Assembly: GCA_012931725.1 (NCBI GenBank)
Contig: CM022948.1
Span: 74,643,552 to 74,707,551, forward strand
From: Litsea cubeba
Taxonomy: Eukaryota; Streptophyta; Magnoliopsida; Laurales; Lauraceae
DNA: 64,000 nucleotides
Direction: 5' to 3'
In this document: one piece after another, positions 1 to 10,328 of the stretch
How the letters are laid out: each line of letters opens with the position of its first letter
How positions within the stretch are numbered: position 1 is the stretch's first letter
The notes under the pieces: model-generated
What the model saw: only the letters and a program-made list of their open reading frames with translations
Database searches by the model: none
What the model was told of the DNA's origin: nothing
Translations under genes and position numbers: made by a program

Positions 1-600
1 CCTTGGTCACAATGCCAAAGCTAGCCAAGACAGGGGCTGACAGCTGTCCTCCCATGGACGATCAACATACTACAGCACGTGCGATAAGACAAGGACACCG
101 CCCATATCATCTGACAGAGCCTCCCATACCGCCCATGCTTCCTGACAAATCGGTGTCCACAGACGCTAGAGAAGGCTATGATGGGACTGTACCTCCCTAG
201 TGCCTGACAGAGTGGGCTATGATGGGACGGCTAACCACCTCACTGTCTCCTCTCTCTCCAAAGTCAACTCTCTTCCTCTCCCTATCGATATAAGCAGCAG
301 GCGCAGAGAAGAAAAGAGGAGGATCGAACATCCGATCCAACACACGATACACAAAACCGGGGCCAAGAACTCTGGTACACCATGCCCAAACTCCATCTTC
401 TCCAAATCTCCATCCTACTATCCAGTTCTTATACTGACATAGGCATCGGAGAGCCCTGCGCTGCCCAAGGTCCTCTGACCTGTTTCGTCTCCCTTTTCCA
501 GGTTCTCAGGCATCGGTTCTTCCATCATCAACAAGGAGCTTCAGCCTCCGTCCTCCTCAGTGAGTCTCAAAAACACTACCCTCCGGGTCTGTGAATTTTT
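1..600 (+). mobile_element. Probable LTR fragment, Ty3/Gypsy type
   Basis: No convincing long coding frame is present. There is a TATA-like box (tatcgatataag, about 283-294), followed by pyrimidine/purine-rich transcribed-leader-like sequence. A segment at 436-560 (actgacataggcatcgg ... ccaggttctcaggcatcgg) resembles the R-U5 part of plant Gypsy LTRs of the Tat group. The resemblance is from memory of LTR style, not an alignment. The left end lies outside the window, so neither a partner LTR nor a target duplication can be tested. Confidence 0.35.
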
Positions 601-872
601 GTGCACTTACAGCTAGAAAACAGTGTTCAACTTTATTAAGAGAAAAATCCGACAATTTGTTGCCTCCAAGCTGTGTCAGACAAAGGTATGCTATTCTTTT
701 AATAGAATCCATAAGACATAGCTAGGATCCAATATTACCACTTTTCATCCAACTAGCTAGGAAGTGAGCGGGCTACTCTTTGGACGTTGAGCCTGGTTGA
801 AGGGTACCGACATTGTCATATATTGCAATAGCGATCACAAAAAAAAAAAAAAAAAAAGGGTCGTACTTCAGG
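601..872. other. Non-coding spacer with poly-A tract
   Basis: No gene is seen. A run of about 19 A lies at 839-857. It stands just downstream of the last visible NAC exon, which is on the minus strand, so as transcribed it reads poly-T. It is therefore not a retroposition tail of that gene. Confidence 0.5.
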
Positions 873-2177
873 TCACACTGAACTTTTCTCTAGTTTCAAG
901 AAATTGAATAGAAAGGAGTGGACAATTGAGTGATCTACCTCAGATGCGTAAGGCAAACTGTTGTCACGCTGTTGGTTTACTTGAGAGTCATCAGCCATTA
1001 TCGCCCAAACCTCTTCCACATCGTGGAGTGATAAGCCTGGAGAAAACCCATCAGTAACTTCTGGAAGAGGAACATCGTGGAGTGATAAGCCTGGAGAAAA
1101 CACATCAGTAACTTCTGGAAGAGGAACATCATGGAGTGATAAGCCTGGAGAAAACCCATCAGTAACTTCTGGAAGAGGAAACAGATTATCTGCACTAGTT
1201 GGGTTGCCCAATGTATCATGAAATGGATCATCGTCAAGCCATTCTTCTTCTCGAAATGGCGCACCATACTGTTCGCCATTTTTAGGACCAGGCCCACTCT
1301 TCTGATAAATTTTGTAAAGTGCATATGAATCCTGCAAGCAGACAAGAGAAGTGGAAATGAGAAACCAACGGATTAAGCTTGAAAGAAGCAAGAAAATCAA
1401 CTTTGCAGCCTAGTCTACAAACCTGAACAGTGTGGCAGTTGTGTAGCTCCTCTTTGGCAATGGTATACTCATGCATCACCCAGTCAGTGCGTTCTCCCTT
1501 GGGAGCACGACCCCTGTAGAAGACAAGGGTCTTTTTCAAGCCCACCGTTCGAGCATTCCGTGATATATTCCGGTCTTTTCCTGTAGTCTTCCAGTAACCA
1601 CATTTTGTTCCTCGATTTGATCTCACCCCATTGGGATACTTGCGGTCTCTGGGGCTGAAGAAGTACCATTGTTTGTCGCCGGTCTGCAATAGTGACTTTC
1701 CTAAACAACAGGAATTGTAATCCAAATCAGAAATGGATGATGTGAAATCCAAGTTGATTGTTTATAAGAGAGAAGAGAGACTAGGCTGTTAATAAAAGCT
1801 ACAATTGTCCCAAAAAGGGAAAAAGAAATATACTGGCAAGCTTAATTGCAAGAGTTGTTGTTTCACAAATAGGGTTTTCTAAATTCAGACAATTAAAATG
1901 CAGAATCATATTAAAAAAATGAAATAAATAAATAAAGGTATTACTATTACCCACGGAGATAAGAAGAAGAAAATACAAAAATAAAAACAGAGAGAACAAA
2001 ATCACAAAAGGTCCAATAGACCTGTCAATCCAATCCTCTGAGCAGTCAGTCATCCCAGGAATTGCAAATCCAAATGCCTTACGAGGGATTGGGGATTCGG
2101 CATTTAAAATATTAAATATGAAGGGGTTATTAGAGAATAAATAAAAGGAATCTGGTCGGTACCTCGGAAGACATTAC

Positions 2178-2220
<43 letters not shown>

Positions 2221-2762
2221 GAGAGAGAAAGAAAAGGAATCCGGTTCATTTTCTGAATATATCATCATGGAATCCATTCCTGGGATCGAAATGAAGTTGG
2301 GTTGACACATGGACATAATCTTCTTCTGAATCGAAAAAGGAAAGGAAAGGAAAGAAAAATCCATTGCGTTGCCTTGTCCCTGTCAAATAATACAATCATG
2401 CAAGGAAGACATTACAACACGAGAGTGAGTAGATACTAATACACATCCATACCAGGCAATTCCCAGGGGTCGCACTTGTAGACATCAACTTCTCCGATCA
2501 TGCTAAGCTTGACTCTGCCCCGACAGATTTTCCTCTTGAGATAGTAGAGCACGAGCTCCTCGTCCGTAGGATGGAACCGGAACCCAGGGGGCCACCGATG
2601 ATCATCACAATCATTATTATTACTACCTGTAAAGCCCCCTTTCGAAAGAGAAGAAGAAGAGATGGGACCTCCAACAACAACAACAGCGGAACCATCCCTC
2701 CCCAATCCCAATCCCAGAGGGTTCGAGACTGAGACTGAGATGCTCTCACTCATCGTCCCCAT
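873..2762 (-). CDS. NAC-domain transcription factor, probably 3'-truncated
   Basis: Exons on the minus strand are 2762-2453, 1700-1423 and 1331-873, with GT-AG introns in consistent phase; read straight to the stop this gives 348 residues. The NAC domain starts near residue 57 (PPGFRFHPTDEELVLYYLK) and all five subdomains follow: DPWELPG, then KQWYFFSPRDRKYPNG and GYWKTTGKDR, then LVFYRGRAPKGERTDWVMHEY, then ALYKIYQKSGPGPKNGEQYG. The last motifs are typical of the NAC017/NTL7/NAC082-like clade, whose members are usually above 450 residues and often end in a membrane segment (family knowledge). No such tail is seen. A good donor (gag|gtagat, near 940) suggests the stop at 873 may be intronic read-through, with further exons lost or beyond the left edge. 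Residues after the domain carry three 18-residue repeats. M4 is an alternative start. Confidence 0.85.
1018..1179 (-). repeat. In-frame 54 bp tandem repeat, 3 copies, in NAC exon 3
   Basis: Three nearly identical 54 bp units start at about 1021, 1075 and 1129 on the plus strand. Each encodes 18 residues beginning PLPEVTDGFSPGLSLHDV; the middle copy has V for G. Because 54 is a multiple of three, the frame is kept. Confidence 0.95.
1701..2452 (-). other. NAC intron 1 with (AAT)n microsatellite
   Basis: The intron runs gtatgg ... tgtttag and separates codons of the conserved ELPG-KS junction in phase 1. It contains an uninterrupted ATA/AAT trinucleotide run at about 2177-2217. Confidence 0.8.
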
Positions 2763-3500
2763 CTTTCAATCAATCGCGCAGATGCCGCACCAGAAGAGAA
2801 TTGGCAATTTCCAGAAAAAAAAAAAAAAAAAAACCCAAACCCTAGAAGATCAGGGGTCCTTTTTGGATCGCACAGATGAACGAACAAAGAGGAAAATAGG
2901 ATCGGATCTTCTTTTTTTCTTCTATAACCTCTCCCTCCTATGTTCGTACGTACGTTCGGAGAAGTGGTCTCGTCTCTCCCCCGAACACCTACCTTCCCCC
3001 TTTTTTCTTCTTCTGCTTCCACAGCCTCGTTCTTCGAGTGTATTTACTGGCCAAAAAAAAATCTTGCTAGTATAAAAATGCACTTCCAAAACTAACCAAC
3101 CAAGGCTGCTGTTGTGGTCAACCGATCCATCCGTCCATTCTCCATCTGCCTGTGCCCCAAATCGAAAATACAAAATACCAAAAAAAAAATATCTAAATAT
3201 ATAAATATATATATCTATATATATAGCGACGACCGTACTCACTCAGTCAAGGATCGCGTTCCATGTAAATTGATTCATTTCCCTTCTTCCATGCGCCTTC
3301 GCGCTACTTTGGCCTTTCTCACCTTCACCATTCACTTTACGCCACGTATACTACCCACTCCATACATCTCATCGCCTCGCATTTGACCTTTCAATACTTT
3401 TTAATACTGATGATATATTTCTGACTTTCCTTGCTTACGTTACGCCGGACGCGCCCGCCTGCTTCGGACTCACCTTCTCGAAAACCCCCGACCCTGCTTT
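2763..3500 (-). promoter_or_regulatory. NAC upstream region (5' UTR/promoter candidate)
   Basis: No gene is seen. The region holds A-tracts (2815-2832, 3179-3188), a TC/TTC-rich stretch and AT-rich sequence at 3181-3225 with TATA-like words. The transcription start cannot be fixed from sequence. Confidence 0.35.
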
Positions 3501-4790
3501 TTTTTTTTTTTTTTTCAAGCATACTTAGTTTTAGGGCCAATTTGTCAACTTGTCAACTCTACTAGTAGAGTTAAGTGAAGTAAAGTTAATTTAAAAAAAA
3601 AATAAAGGTAAATTAACGAGAGGTCCTTGTAAAGTCCCTTGCGCATGGGATTAACTCGGGCGGTGGTCCCTTAGCTTGACACGTCATATTTTTTTATGAC
3701 TGATTTGCCCTTTTAACTGTTTGCATAGGTATCGTGTACATCTAATCCTTGTTTATAGTTCGACGTCATCGTCTTTCCCTGCTTACTGACGAATTTAAAT
3801 GTCGTAAGATGAGTTTTGGATCAAATTTCAAATTTTGAATTGGAGGGAATGACGATTAATGGAATTTCACCTAGAATTTCTCAATTTCTAGAATAGGTCA
3901 TTTGTAGTACGTGAGAATCCTTTTTCTTTTCTTCTTCTTCTTCTGACGTTGTTACAGAGCACAGTTCTTCTTAATATGAGTTTGTAGATCTGATTCACAG
4001 CAAACTCAGAATTCATTATTTCTGTGAAAATCTTGAGGTAAGGATTAATGTTTTGATCCGAATTTTATTTTAAATACTTCTTTTAGTCTTGCTTTCTGAA
4101 ATTATTTCTTCTTATGTTTTCAGCATTTCTGTTCATATCTGAATAAAAGCAAACTCGAATTTGATCATTTCAATCAATTTCTTGAGGTATAGATGAATGT
4201 TTTGATCTATTTTAGTTTAAGAAGATGTTTTAATCTTCTTTTCTGAAATGAATTCTTCTTATATTATCAGTAGTTTGTTCTAGATGTGATTGAAATCAAA
4301 CGTAGATAAATTCATGTTATTTCAAACTCATATAAATCCATTCTAAAAGTCGGATAAACTCACTCCAAACTCTAATGAATTCATAGCAATCACAGATAAG
4401 GAACACGAAATTCAGATAAATTGATGCGAAAGTGAGATAAATTTATTTCAAACTCATATAAATCCATTCTAAAAGTCAGATAAATTCACTCCAAACTCTG
4501 ATGAATTCATACCAATCACAGATAAGGAACAACAAATTCAGATATATTGATGCGAAAGTTAAATAAATTTATTTCAAATCCAGCTTAATTGATTCTATAA
4601 ACAGATAAAATCATGTGAAAATTATCTAAATTCATCTGTGTTAGATAAATTTGTATCAGATAATTTCGTATCAAACACAGATAAAATGACACGAAATTGA
4701 GATAGACTGATGCGAAAGTAAGAGAGTATTTCAGCTACAGATGTTTATGTGTTTTGATTTTATCTTTATTTTTCGTATATAGTGTTTAAA
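3501..4790 (+). repeat. MULE-type 5' non-coding region with tandem repeats
   Basis: Two degenerate units of about 150-165 bp (about 3975-4125 and 4126-4275) each carry a leader-like segment, a donor-like ttgaggta and an acceptor-like cag. They are followed by a clear 126 bp tandem duplication: the word ttcaaactcatataaatcc starts at 4321 and again at 4447. More diverged gataaatt-rich sequence runs on to 4735. The block directly precedes a MULE-like start codon at 4791, so it is probably the subterminal/leader part of that element. No terminal inverted repeat was established. Confidence 0.55.
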
Positions 4791-4954
4791 ATGGCAAAAC
4801 CGATTATGCTTCTTTGCAAGCTTGATATGTTCGCCAATGTTGTTATTTTGACTGATAGTATGAGAATGGATGATTTGGTTAACCAAATTTGTTACAAGTG
4901 GAAGACTTTGTTGTCCAACAATGTCTATTTCACATATGCATTGCCTGGGCACCC
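4791..4954 (+). pseudogene. MULE transposase N-terminal fragment
   Basis: The frame opens with MAKPIMLLCKLDMFANVVIL and continues to a YALPGHP-like end. This is the style of the N-terminal (PB1-like) domain of plant Mutator transposases. The start is a clean ATG. The reading is cut at about 4954, where Sirevirus LTR sequence begins; the frame then runs through LTR to a stop at 5046. The DDE transposase domain is missing. It is a truncated remnant of a larger element. Confidence 0.55.
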
Positions 4955-5141
4955 GATTCAGACCTGTTCCGGATCGGTGTTCGGACAGTCTTTGAACCGT
5001 GGACGTAGCCTTTTGGTGAACCACGTTAAATATGGTGTCCTTGTGTGATTTGATTTGCTTTTGTTGTTAAATTGAACCTATTTTTAAGGGATCACTGATT
5101 CACCCCCCCCCCCCCCCTCTCAGTGATCGCGATATCTAACA
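4955..5141 (+). repeat. Truncated 5' LTR of the Sirevirus
   Basis: It matches the last part of the 3' LTR (from about 11207 on) except for about 5 substitutions and a longer C run at 5102-5117. The first 877 bp or so expected of the LTR are absent, replaced by MULE sequence. It ends ...tctaaca. Confidence 0.9.
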
Positions 5142-5143
5142 AT

Positions 5144-5155
5144 TGGTATCAGAGC
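5144..5155 (+). promoter_or_regulatory. Primer binding site (initiator Met-tRNA)
   Basis: tggtatcagagc, two bases after the LTR end, is the standard complement to the 3' end of plant initiator methionine tRNA used by Copia elements. Confidence 0.9.
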
Positions 5156-5198
5156 GCCAAGGCTCCCTTGATAAGCTTAACACGCTAAGGGTGATCTC

Positions 5199-6830
5199 TT
5201 GTCAAATCACATGGCATCCAATACAGGGAATATGAAAGCACCTTTGTTTGATGGTTCTAATTACTCCTTCTGGAAGATCAGAATGCAGGCTTTCATCAAA
5301 TCACTTGGCTATGATGTCTGGGAGACCGTCAGAGTCGGTTACAATACTGCCATCGTACCCACTGATGCTGCAACGAAGAAGTTAGCCGACAACGACTCCA
5401 AGGCGCAGAATGCACTCTTTAGTGGCCTTGTGGACAGCGAGCTGGTCAAAGTAATTGCATGCAAAACAGCCAAGGAAATATGGGACAAGTTGAAAAGCAT
5501 TCATGAAGGAGATGAGAAGATCAAAGAAGCGAAATTGCAAACTCATCGCTCTCAATTCGAGTCTCTTCGCATGGAAGAAAGCGAGAATGTTGACTTGTAT
5601 ATGCAACGAGTGAATGAAGTCACGAATGACATTCGTGGACTAGGGGAGGAGATTAAAGAACCAGCCATCGTAAAAAAGGTTCTAAGATCTCTTCTTCCCC
5701 GGTTTGATTCAAAAGTCTCAGCCATAGAAGAAGCCAAGGATCTGAATGAATTTACCATGGATGAGTTGCATGGTTCACTCACTGCCTATGAGATGCACAT
5801 AGGTAAGACGTCTTCATCTGATAGAGAAGCGGCCTTCAAAGTTCAAAAAAAGGGAAAAGAGACTGCTGGTCATGATGCTGATACTGATGATGATGAGCTT
5901 GAGGCTCAATTAGTTAGAAAGCCGAAGAAATGAAGCAATGGAAAGTACAAAGGGAAGCTACCTTTTAAATGCTTCAATTGTGGCGGTGTTGGTCACTTTG
6001 CTGCGAAGTGTCCGCTGAAAGAAAACAATGATGATGACTCTTATGTTGATAAGAGTAAATGGAAGAAAAATTTCAGAAAGAGGGGCAAAGCAAAAAGCTT
6101 CATCAGTCAATATAATGACAGCACGTCTGAAACTTCAGACGATGATGAATCAGCCGAGGCAACTGAAGCTCTCTTCATGGTTACTGTTGAAGAAGAAGAG
6201 GAGCAAGAGCCGGAAGAGGAAGAGGAGGCTGAGGTCAATCTTGAAGAAGAACTCATTGCCGCACTTGAGGAGCTTAGCATGGAACGAAAAACAAGTAAGA
6301 AAAATCTGAAACTTCTTCATGAATCTGAAAGTTCAGTTATTACTTTGAAAACTCAAGTTGAAGAATATAAAAGAATGGTAGAAGTCCTAGAAATACAAAT
6401 CAGTACCAAAACTGAGGAAGTGGTGAAACTTGAGAATGAAATCCTTGGAGCAAGGACTGAAAATATACAAATGAATCAAAAGCTCAAGGAATTCCAAGCA
6501 ATCAATGGAACATTGAAGCTAAATGAAATACTGAAAGTTCAAAGGCCTCCTCACTTCAAATTTGGTCTAGGATTTGAGAATGGAGAATCCTCTAAGATTA
6601 CACCTCCTGAAAAGACAAAACCTGTGAAGCCCACCCAGCCTAGAAAAGAGTCCATTCATGTGAGAGAGGAAATGAAGTCTAACCAGCCACAAAGAAGATT
6701 CAAATTTTATGGTTATTGTTATCATTGCAATAGATATGGACATAAAAGGGCTGAATGCAAATTCTATGTTAGAAACAGCCCATTTGTGACTAGGAACCCT
6801 TTTTTCAATCCTAAACAGCCACAAAATTGA
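5199..6830 (+). pseudogene. Sirevirus gag (broken)
   Basis: The capsid part, about 244 residues, has the Copia gag signature (LFDGSNYSFWKIRMQAF near the start, then KEIWDKL). A TGA at 5931-5933 interrupts it, and the same frame continues past it. Zinc knuckle 1 (CFNCGGVGHFAAKC) lies at about 5970-6011; an acidic stretch and a heptad-rich coiled coil (about 6240-6510) follow; knuckle 2 (CYHCNRYGHKRAEC) is at about 6719-6760. The frame ends at 6828-6830. Knuckle 3 (CYKCHNYGHLTRDC) lies one frame over, from 6832, so a one-base shift near 6825 separates gag from pol. The protein would form the virus-like particle core and bind element RNA. Confidence 0.85.
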
Positions 6831-8622
6831 GTGCTATAAGTGTCATAATTATGGACACTTGACTAGGGATTGTAGGTTGCCTATTGCTAACCAATTTCAG
6901 GTTAAAAAGAAACCCAAGTTAGTTAAGGCATGGAGGGCAAAGAAAATGGAAGATAATTCCAAGGAATCTCTCATTGTGCAAATGGCATTCAATGCACAAA
7001 AGAAGGCAGCACCATGGGTCCTTGATAGTGGCTGTTCAAGCCATATGACAGGTGATAAGGAAAAATTCGTCAAATTACAGCACTATGAAGGCGGATCAGT
7101 GAAGTTTGGTAACAATGATGGTGCCAAAATCTGCGGAAAAGGTGTTGTTCAGCTAAAGGCAAACAAGATCAGATCAGAAGAGGTCTTATATGTGTCTGGA
7201 CTGAGACACAACTTGCTTAGTGTGAGCCAGATCTGTGACAAAGGCCACGAAGTTGTCTTCACTAAGAATGGGTTTGCTATCAAGAAGTGTAGCAACGGCA
7301 AAACAGTGGCTACTGGATCTAGGACTGCTGGAAATCTCTATACATTGTCAGATGGAGCTGAAAAGACTTGCTTGATGAGTCAGACAGAGGAAAGTTGGTT
7401 GTGGCACAAACGCCTTGGGCATCTAAACTTTGATAACATGTCAAAGATTTGCAATTCAAAGGCTGTTAGAGGTATGTCTACAGTTGAAAAGCCTTCCAAC
7501 CTCATTTGCGATTCTTGCCAAAAGGGAAAGCAAACGAGGGTAATGTTCAAGTCAAAGGAGCATCATTCAAAGAAACCTCTTGAGCTAGTGCACACTGATC
7601 TCTGTGGACCGATGCGAACTCAAAGCACCAATGGAGATAAGTATTTTATGTTATGCATTGATGATTATACTCGTATGACATGGGTATTGTTTCTTAAGCA
7701 TAAACATCAAGCACTTGATTGTTTTAAAGTGTTTAAAGCACAGGTTGAAAATATGCTTGGAAAACGTATCAAGATTTTAAGGTCTGATCGAGGAGGTGAA
7801 TTCACATCTGAAGAGTTCACTAACTATTGTGAGCACCATGGCATTCAAAGACAATATTCAGCCCCTAGAACTCCACAGCAAAATGGAGTTGTGGAACGGA
7901 AAAATCGCACCGTGCAAGAGATGGCTCGCACAATGCTAACTGAGAGCAAGCTAGCTGACAAATACTGGAAGGAGGCGATCCATACGGCTGTATACATTCA
8001 GAATCGATGCTTGATCAGGCCACATGAAGACAAAACTCCTTATGAGCTATGGTTTGGGAGAAAAGCAACAGTCAAGCACTTCAGAGTCTTCGGTAGCAAG
8101 TGTTACATCAAGCTTCTTGAACAAAATCCGGGCAAATTTGAAGAAAGAGTTGATGAAGGTATATTTCTGGGTTACTCCTCCTCTAGTAAGGCTTACGGAT
8201 GTCTTAACAAAAGGACCAGAAAAATCATAGAAAGTGTCGATGTTAGAATTGATGAAAACCATGAATCAAAGAATGTAACTCATGATGACAGTCCAGTTTA
8301 TGAGGACTCGAGTGAGATTGATGATGAAGTGGCTGAACCTAATGATTCTGAGAAATCAAAGGATGACTCAGAGGATGCTACACCTAGAAAGAAAAGCACT
8401 TGGGTAGAGCAACACCCTAAGGATCAAATCATTGGAGATCCTGAGGCCGGTGTTAAAACAAGACAAAGTGTAGTTAGCAATTACTCACTTGTGTCCACCA
8501 TTGAACCCAAGACTGTGGCTGAAGCCAGTCTCGATGAAAGTTGGTTGAAAGCTATGCATGAGGAGTTGGAGCAAATTGAGAAGAACTCCACATGGGAACT
8601 AGTTTCTAGGACCTACCGATAA
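6829..8622 (+). pseudogene. Sirevirus pol, protease-integrase part
   Basis: An open frame of about 590 residues runs from the third zinc knuckle. Protease: PWVLDSGCSSHMTG (catalytic DSG) near 7012-7055. GAG-pre-integrase/HHCC finger: WLWHKRLGHLNFDNM ... ICDSCQKGKQ, 7395-7535. Integrase DDE core: HTDLCGPM, CIDDYTRM, ILRSDRGGEFTS and PQQNGVVERKNRT, about 7590-7915. The frame ends in RT-start sequence (SWLKAMHEELEQIEKN). A one-base insertion at about 8599-8612 then shifts the frame. No env-like gene lies between integrase and RT. Confidence 0.9.
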
Positions 8623-10039
8623 GAATGTTATTGGTACTAAATGAGTCTTTCGGAATAAGCTGAATGAAGATGGTCAGGTCATACGAAACAAAGCAAGGTT
8701 GGTTTGTAAAGGCTATGCTCAAGTTGAAGGCATAGATTTTGAAGAGACCTTTGCACTGGTGGCTCGTCTGGAAGCCATTCGTATGTTTCTTGCATTGGCT
8801 GCATACAAAACCTTCAAGGTATTTCAGATGGATGTAAAGTCAGCCTTCTTGAATGGATTACTTGAAGAAGAGGTCTACATTGAGCAACCTGATGGTTTTC
8901 TCATTAGCAAAAATTCAGACCTAGTGTGCAAGTTGAAAAAGGCTCTTTATGGGCTGAAACAAGCGCCAAGAGCGTGGTATGCAAGGCTGGACCTCTATCT
9001 CCGCAAGATCGGTTTTGGAAAAGGACTGGTTGATAGCAATCTTTATGTCAAAACAGAGTTGAGCAAACAGCTAGTTGTCATTGTTTATGTCGATGACATA
9101 ATCTTTGGTGGCAATGATGAGGAAATGTGCAGGAATTTTGCTGAAGAGATGAAGAAAGAATTTGAGATGTCAATGCTTGGAGAACTAAAGTTCTTTCTTG
9201 GTTTACAAGTTCAGCAGCTGAAACATGGTATCTTCATATCACAGATGAAATACATCAAGGAAATGCTGAAGCGTTTTAACATGGAAGACAGCAAGCCAGT
9301 GAGCACACCAATGACAACGAACACAAAGCTAAGCAAAGATGATAAGGGTTCGTCCGTTCATCACATCACTTATCGTTCTATGATAGGAAGCTTGCTTTAT
9401 TTGACTGCTACAAGACCGGATCTTCTGCAAGCAGTATGTATGGTGGCTCGATTTCAAGCATCACCAACTGAGACGCACCTTACAGCAGTAAAAAGGATAT
9501 TTCGATATTTGAAAAGTACCATGGAGCTTGGCATTTGATATCCTAAAGGCAAATCCTTCACTCTTGTTGCATACTCTGACGCCGATTGGGCTGGATGTAT
9601 AGATGATCGCAAGAGTACAAGCGGTGGTGCATTCTATCTCGGTGAAAGGTTGGTGGCATGGCACAGTAAGAAATAAGATTCAGTATCCCTTTCTACAGCG
9701 GAAGCGGAATATATTGCAGCGGCAACTTGTTGTACGCAAGTGTTATGGATGCGGCAAATGCTCTCTGATCTAGGAGTTCCGACAACGGATCCTACGCCGA
9801 TCCTCTGTGACAACACAAGTGCAATTCACATCTCTAAGAATCCTGTTCAGCATTCTAGAACGAAGCATGTTGCAATCCGTTATCACTTTCTCAAGGAAAA
9901 GGTTGCAGACGGTGAGGTAAAGTTGGAATATGTTCCAACTACTGAGCAAGTTGCTGATATCTTCACAAAACCTCTGCCAAAGGAAGTCTTCGAGTATCTC
10001 CGGAAAAAATTAGGAGTTACTCACTCTCCTAATCCTTAG
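8610..10039 (+). pseudogene. Sirevirus pol, reverse transcriptase-RNase H part
   Basis: All in one frame. RT motifs: FQMDVKSAFLNG, the conserved KQAPRAWY, and the catalytic YVDD within IVYVDDIIFGG (about 9087-9105). RNase H: AYSDADWAG, STAEAEYIA, LCDNTSAIHISKNP, ending near VADIFTKPLP. Premature stops: TGA 8642-8644 (site of the conserved W of TKWVFRNK), TGA 9536-9538 (site of the W of G-W-YPKG) and TAA 9674-9676 (site of the Q of KKQDSVSLSTAEAE). The true stop is at 10037-10039. Each premature stop is explained by one C-to-T or G-to-A change. Confidence 0.9.
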
Positions 10040-10050
10040 GAGTTGCGCTT

Positions 10051-10328
10051 GAAAGGGGGAGTAATGTATTCCTTGAATATCCTATTCGCTCCTTGGCTGG
10101 TCCCTTTGGACTTGTTGTCAAAGGGGGAGAAAACTATGCTATGAGAAGTTATGCGAAGAAGTTATGCTATGATAGCTTGGGGGAGATTGGTATCAAGAAT
10201 GTGAATGTGAAGATCTTGATTCTGTTGGTTTTTTAAGACAGGGGGAGTCTATGGTTCTGAAGAAGCTTCATGAAGGTCAACTGGTTCAAAGTGTTCCAAG
10301 TGTTGCCAACAATTCCAAAGGGGGAGAT
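10051..10328 (+). promoter_or_regulatory. Five polypurine tracts before the 3' LTR
   Basis: Runs of aaaggggga or gggggag type occur at 10052-10061, 10120-10129, 10179-10185, 10238-10247 and 10317-10327. The last lies one base from the LTR start and is the likely plus-strand primer. Multiple copies are a known Sirevirus hallmark. Confidence 0.85.

Noticed and set aside
839..857. Poly-A tail of a processed NAC copy
   Set aside because: The gene has introns and reads on the other strand, so the tract would be poly-T in its transcript.
8622..10328. Env-like gene in the Sirevirus
   Set aside because: The space between RNase H and LTR holds only polypurine tracts and short frames; no signal peptide or membrane protein.
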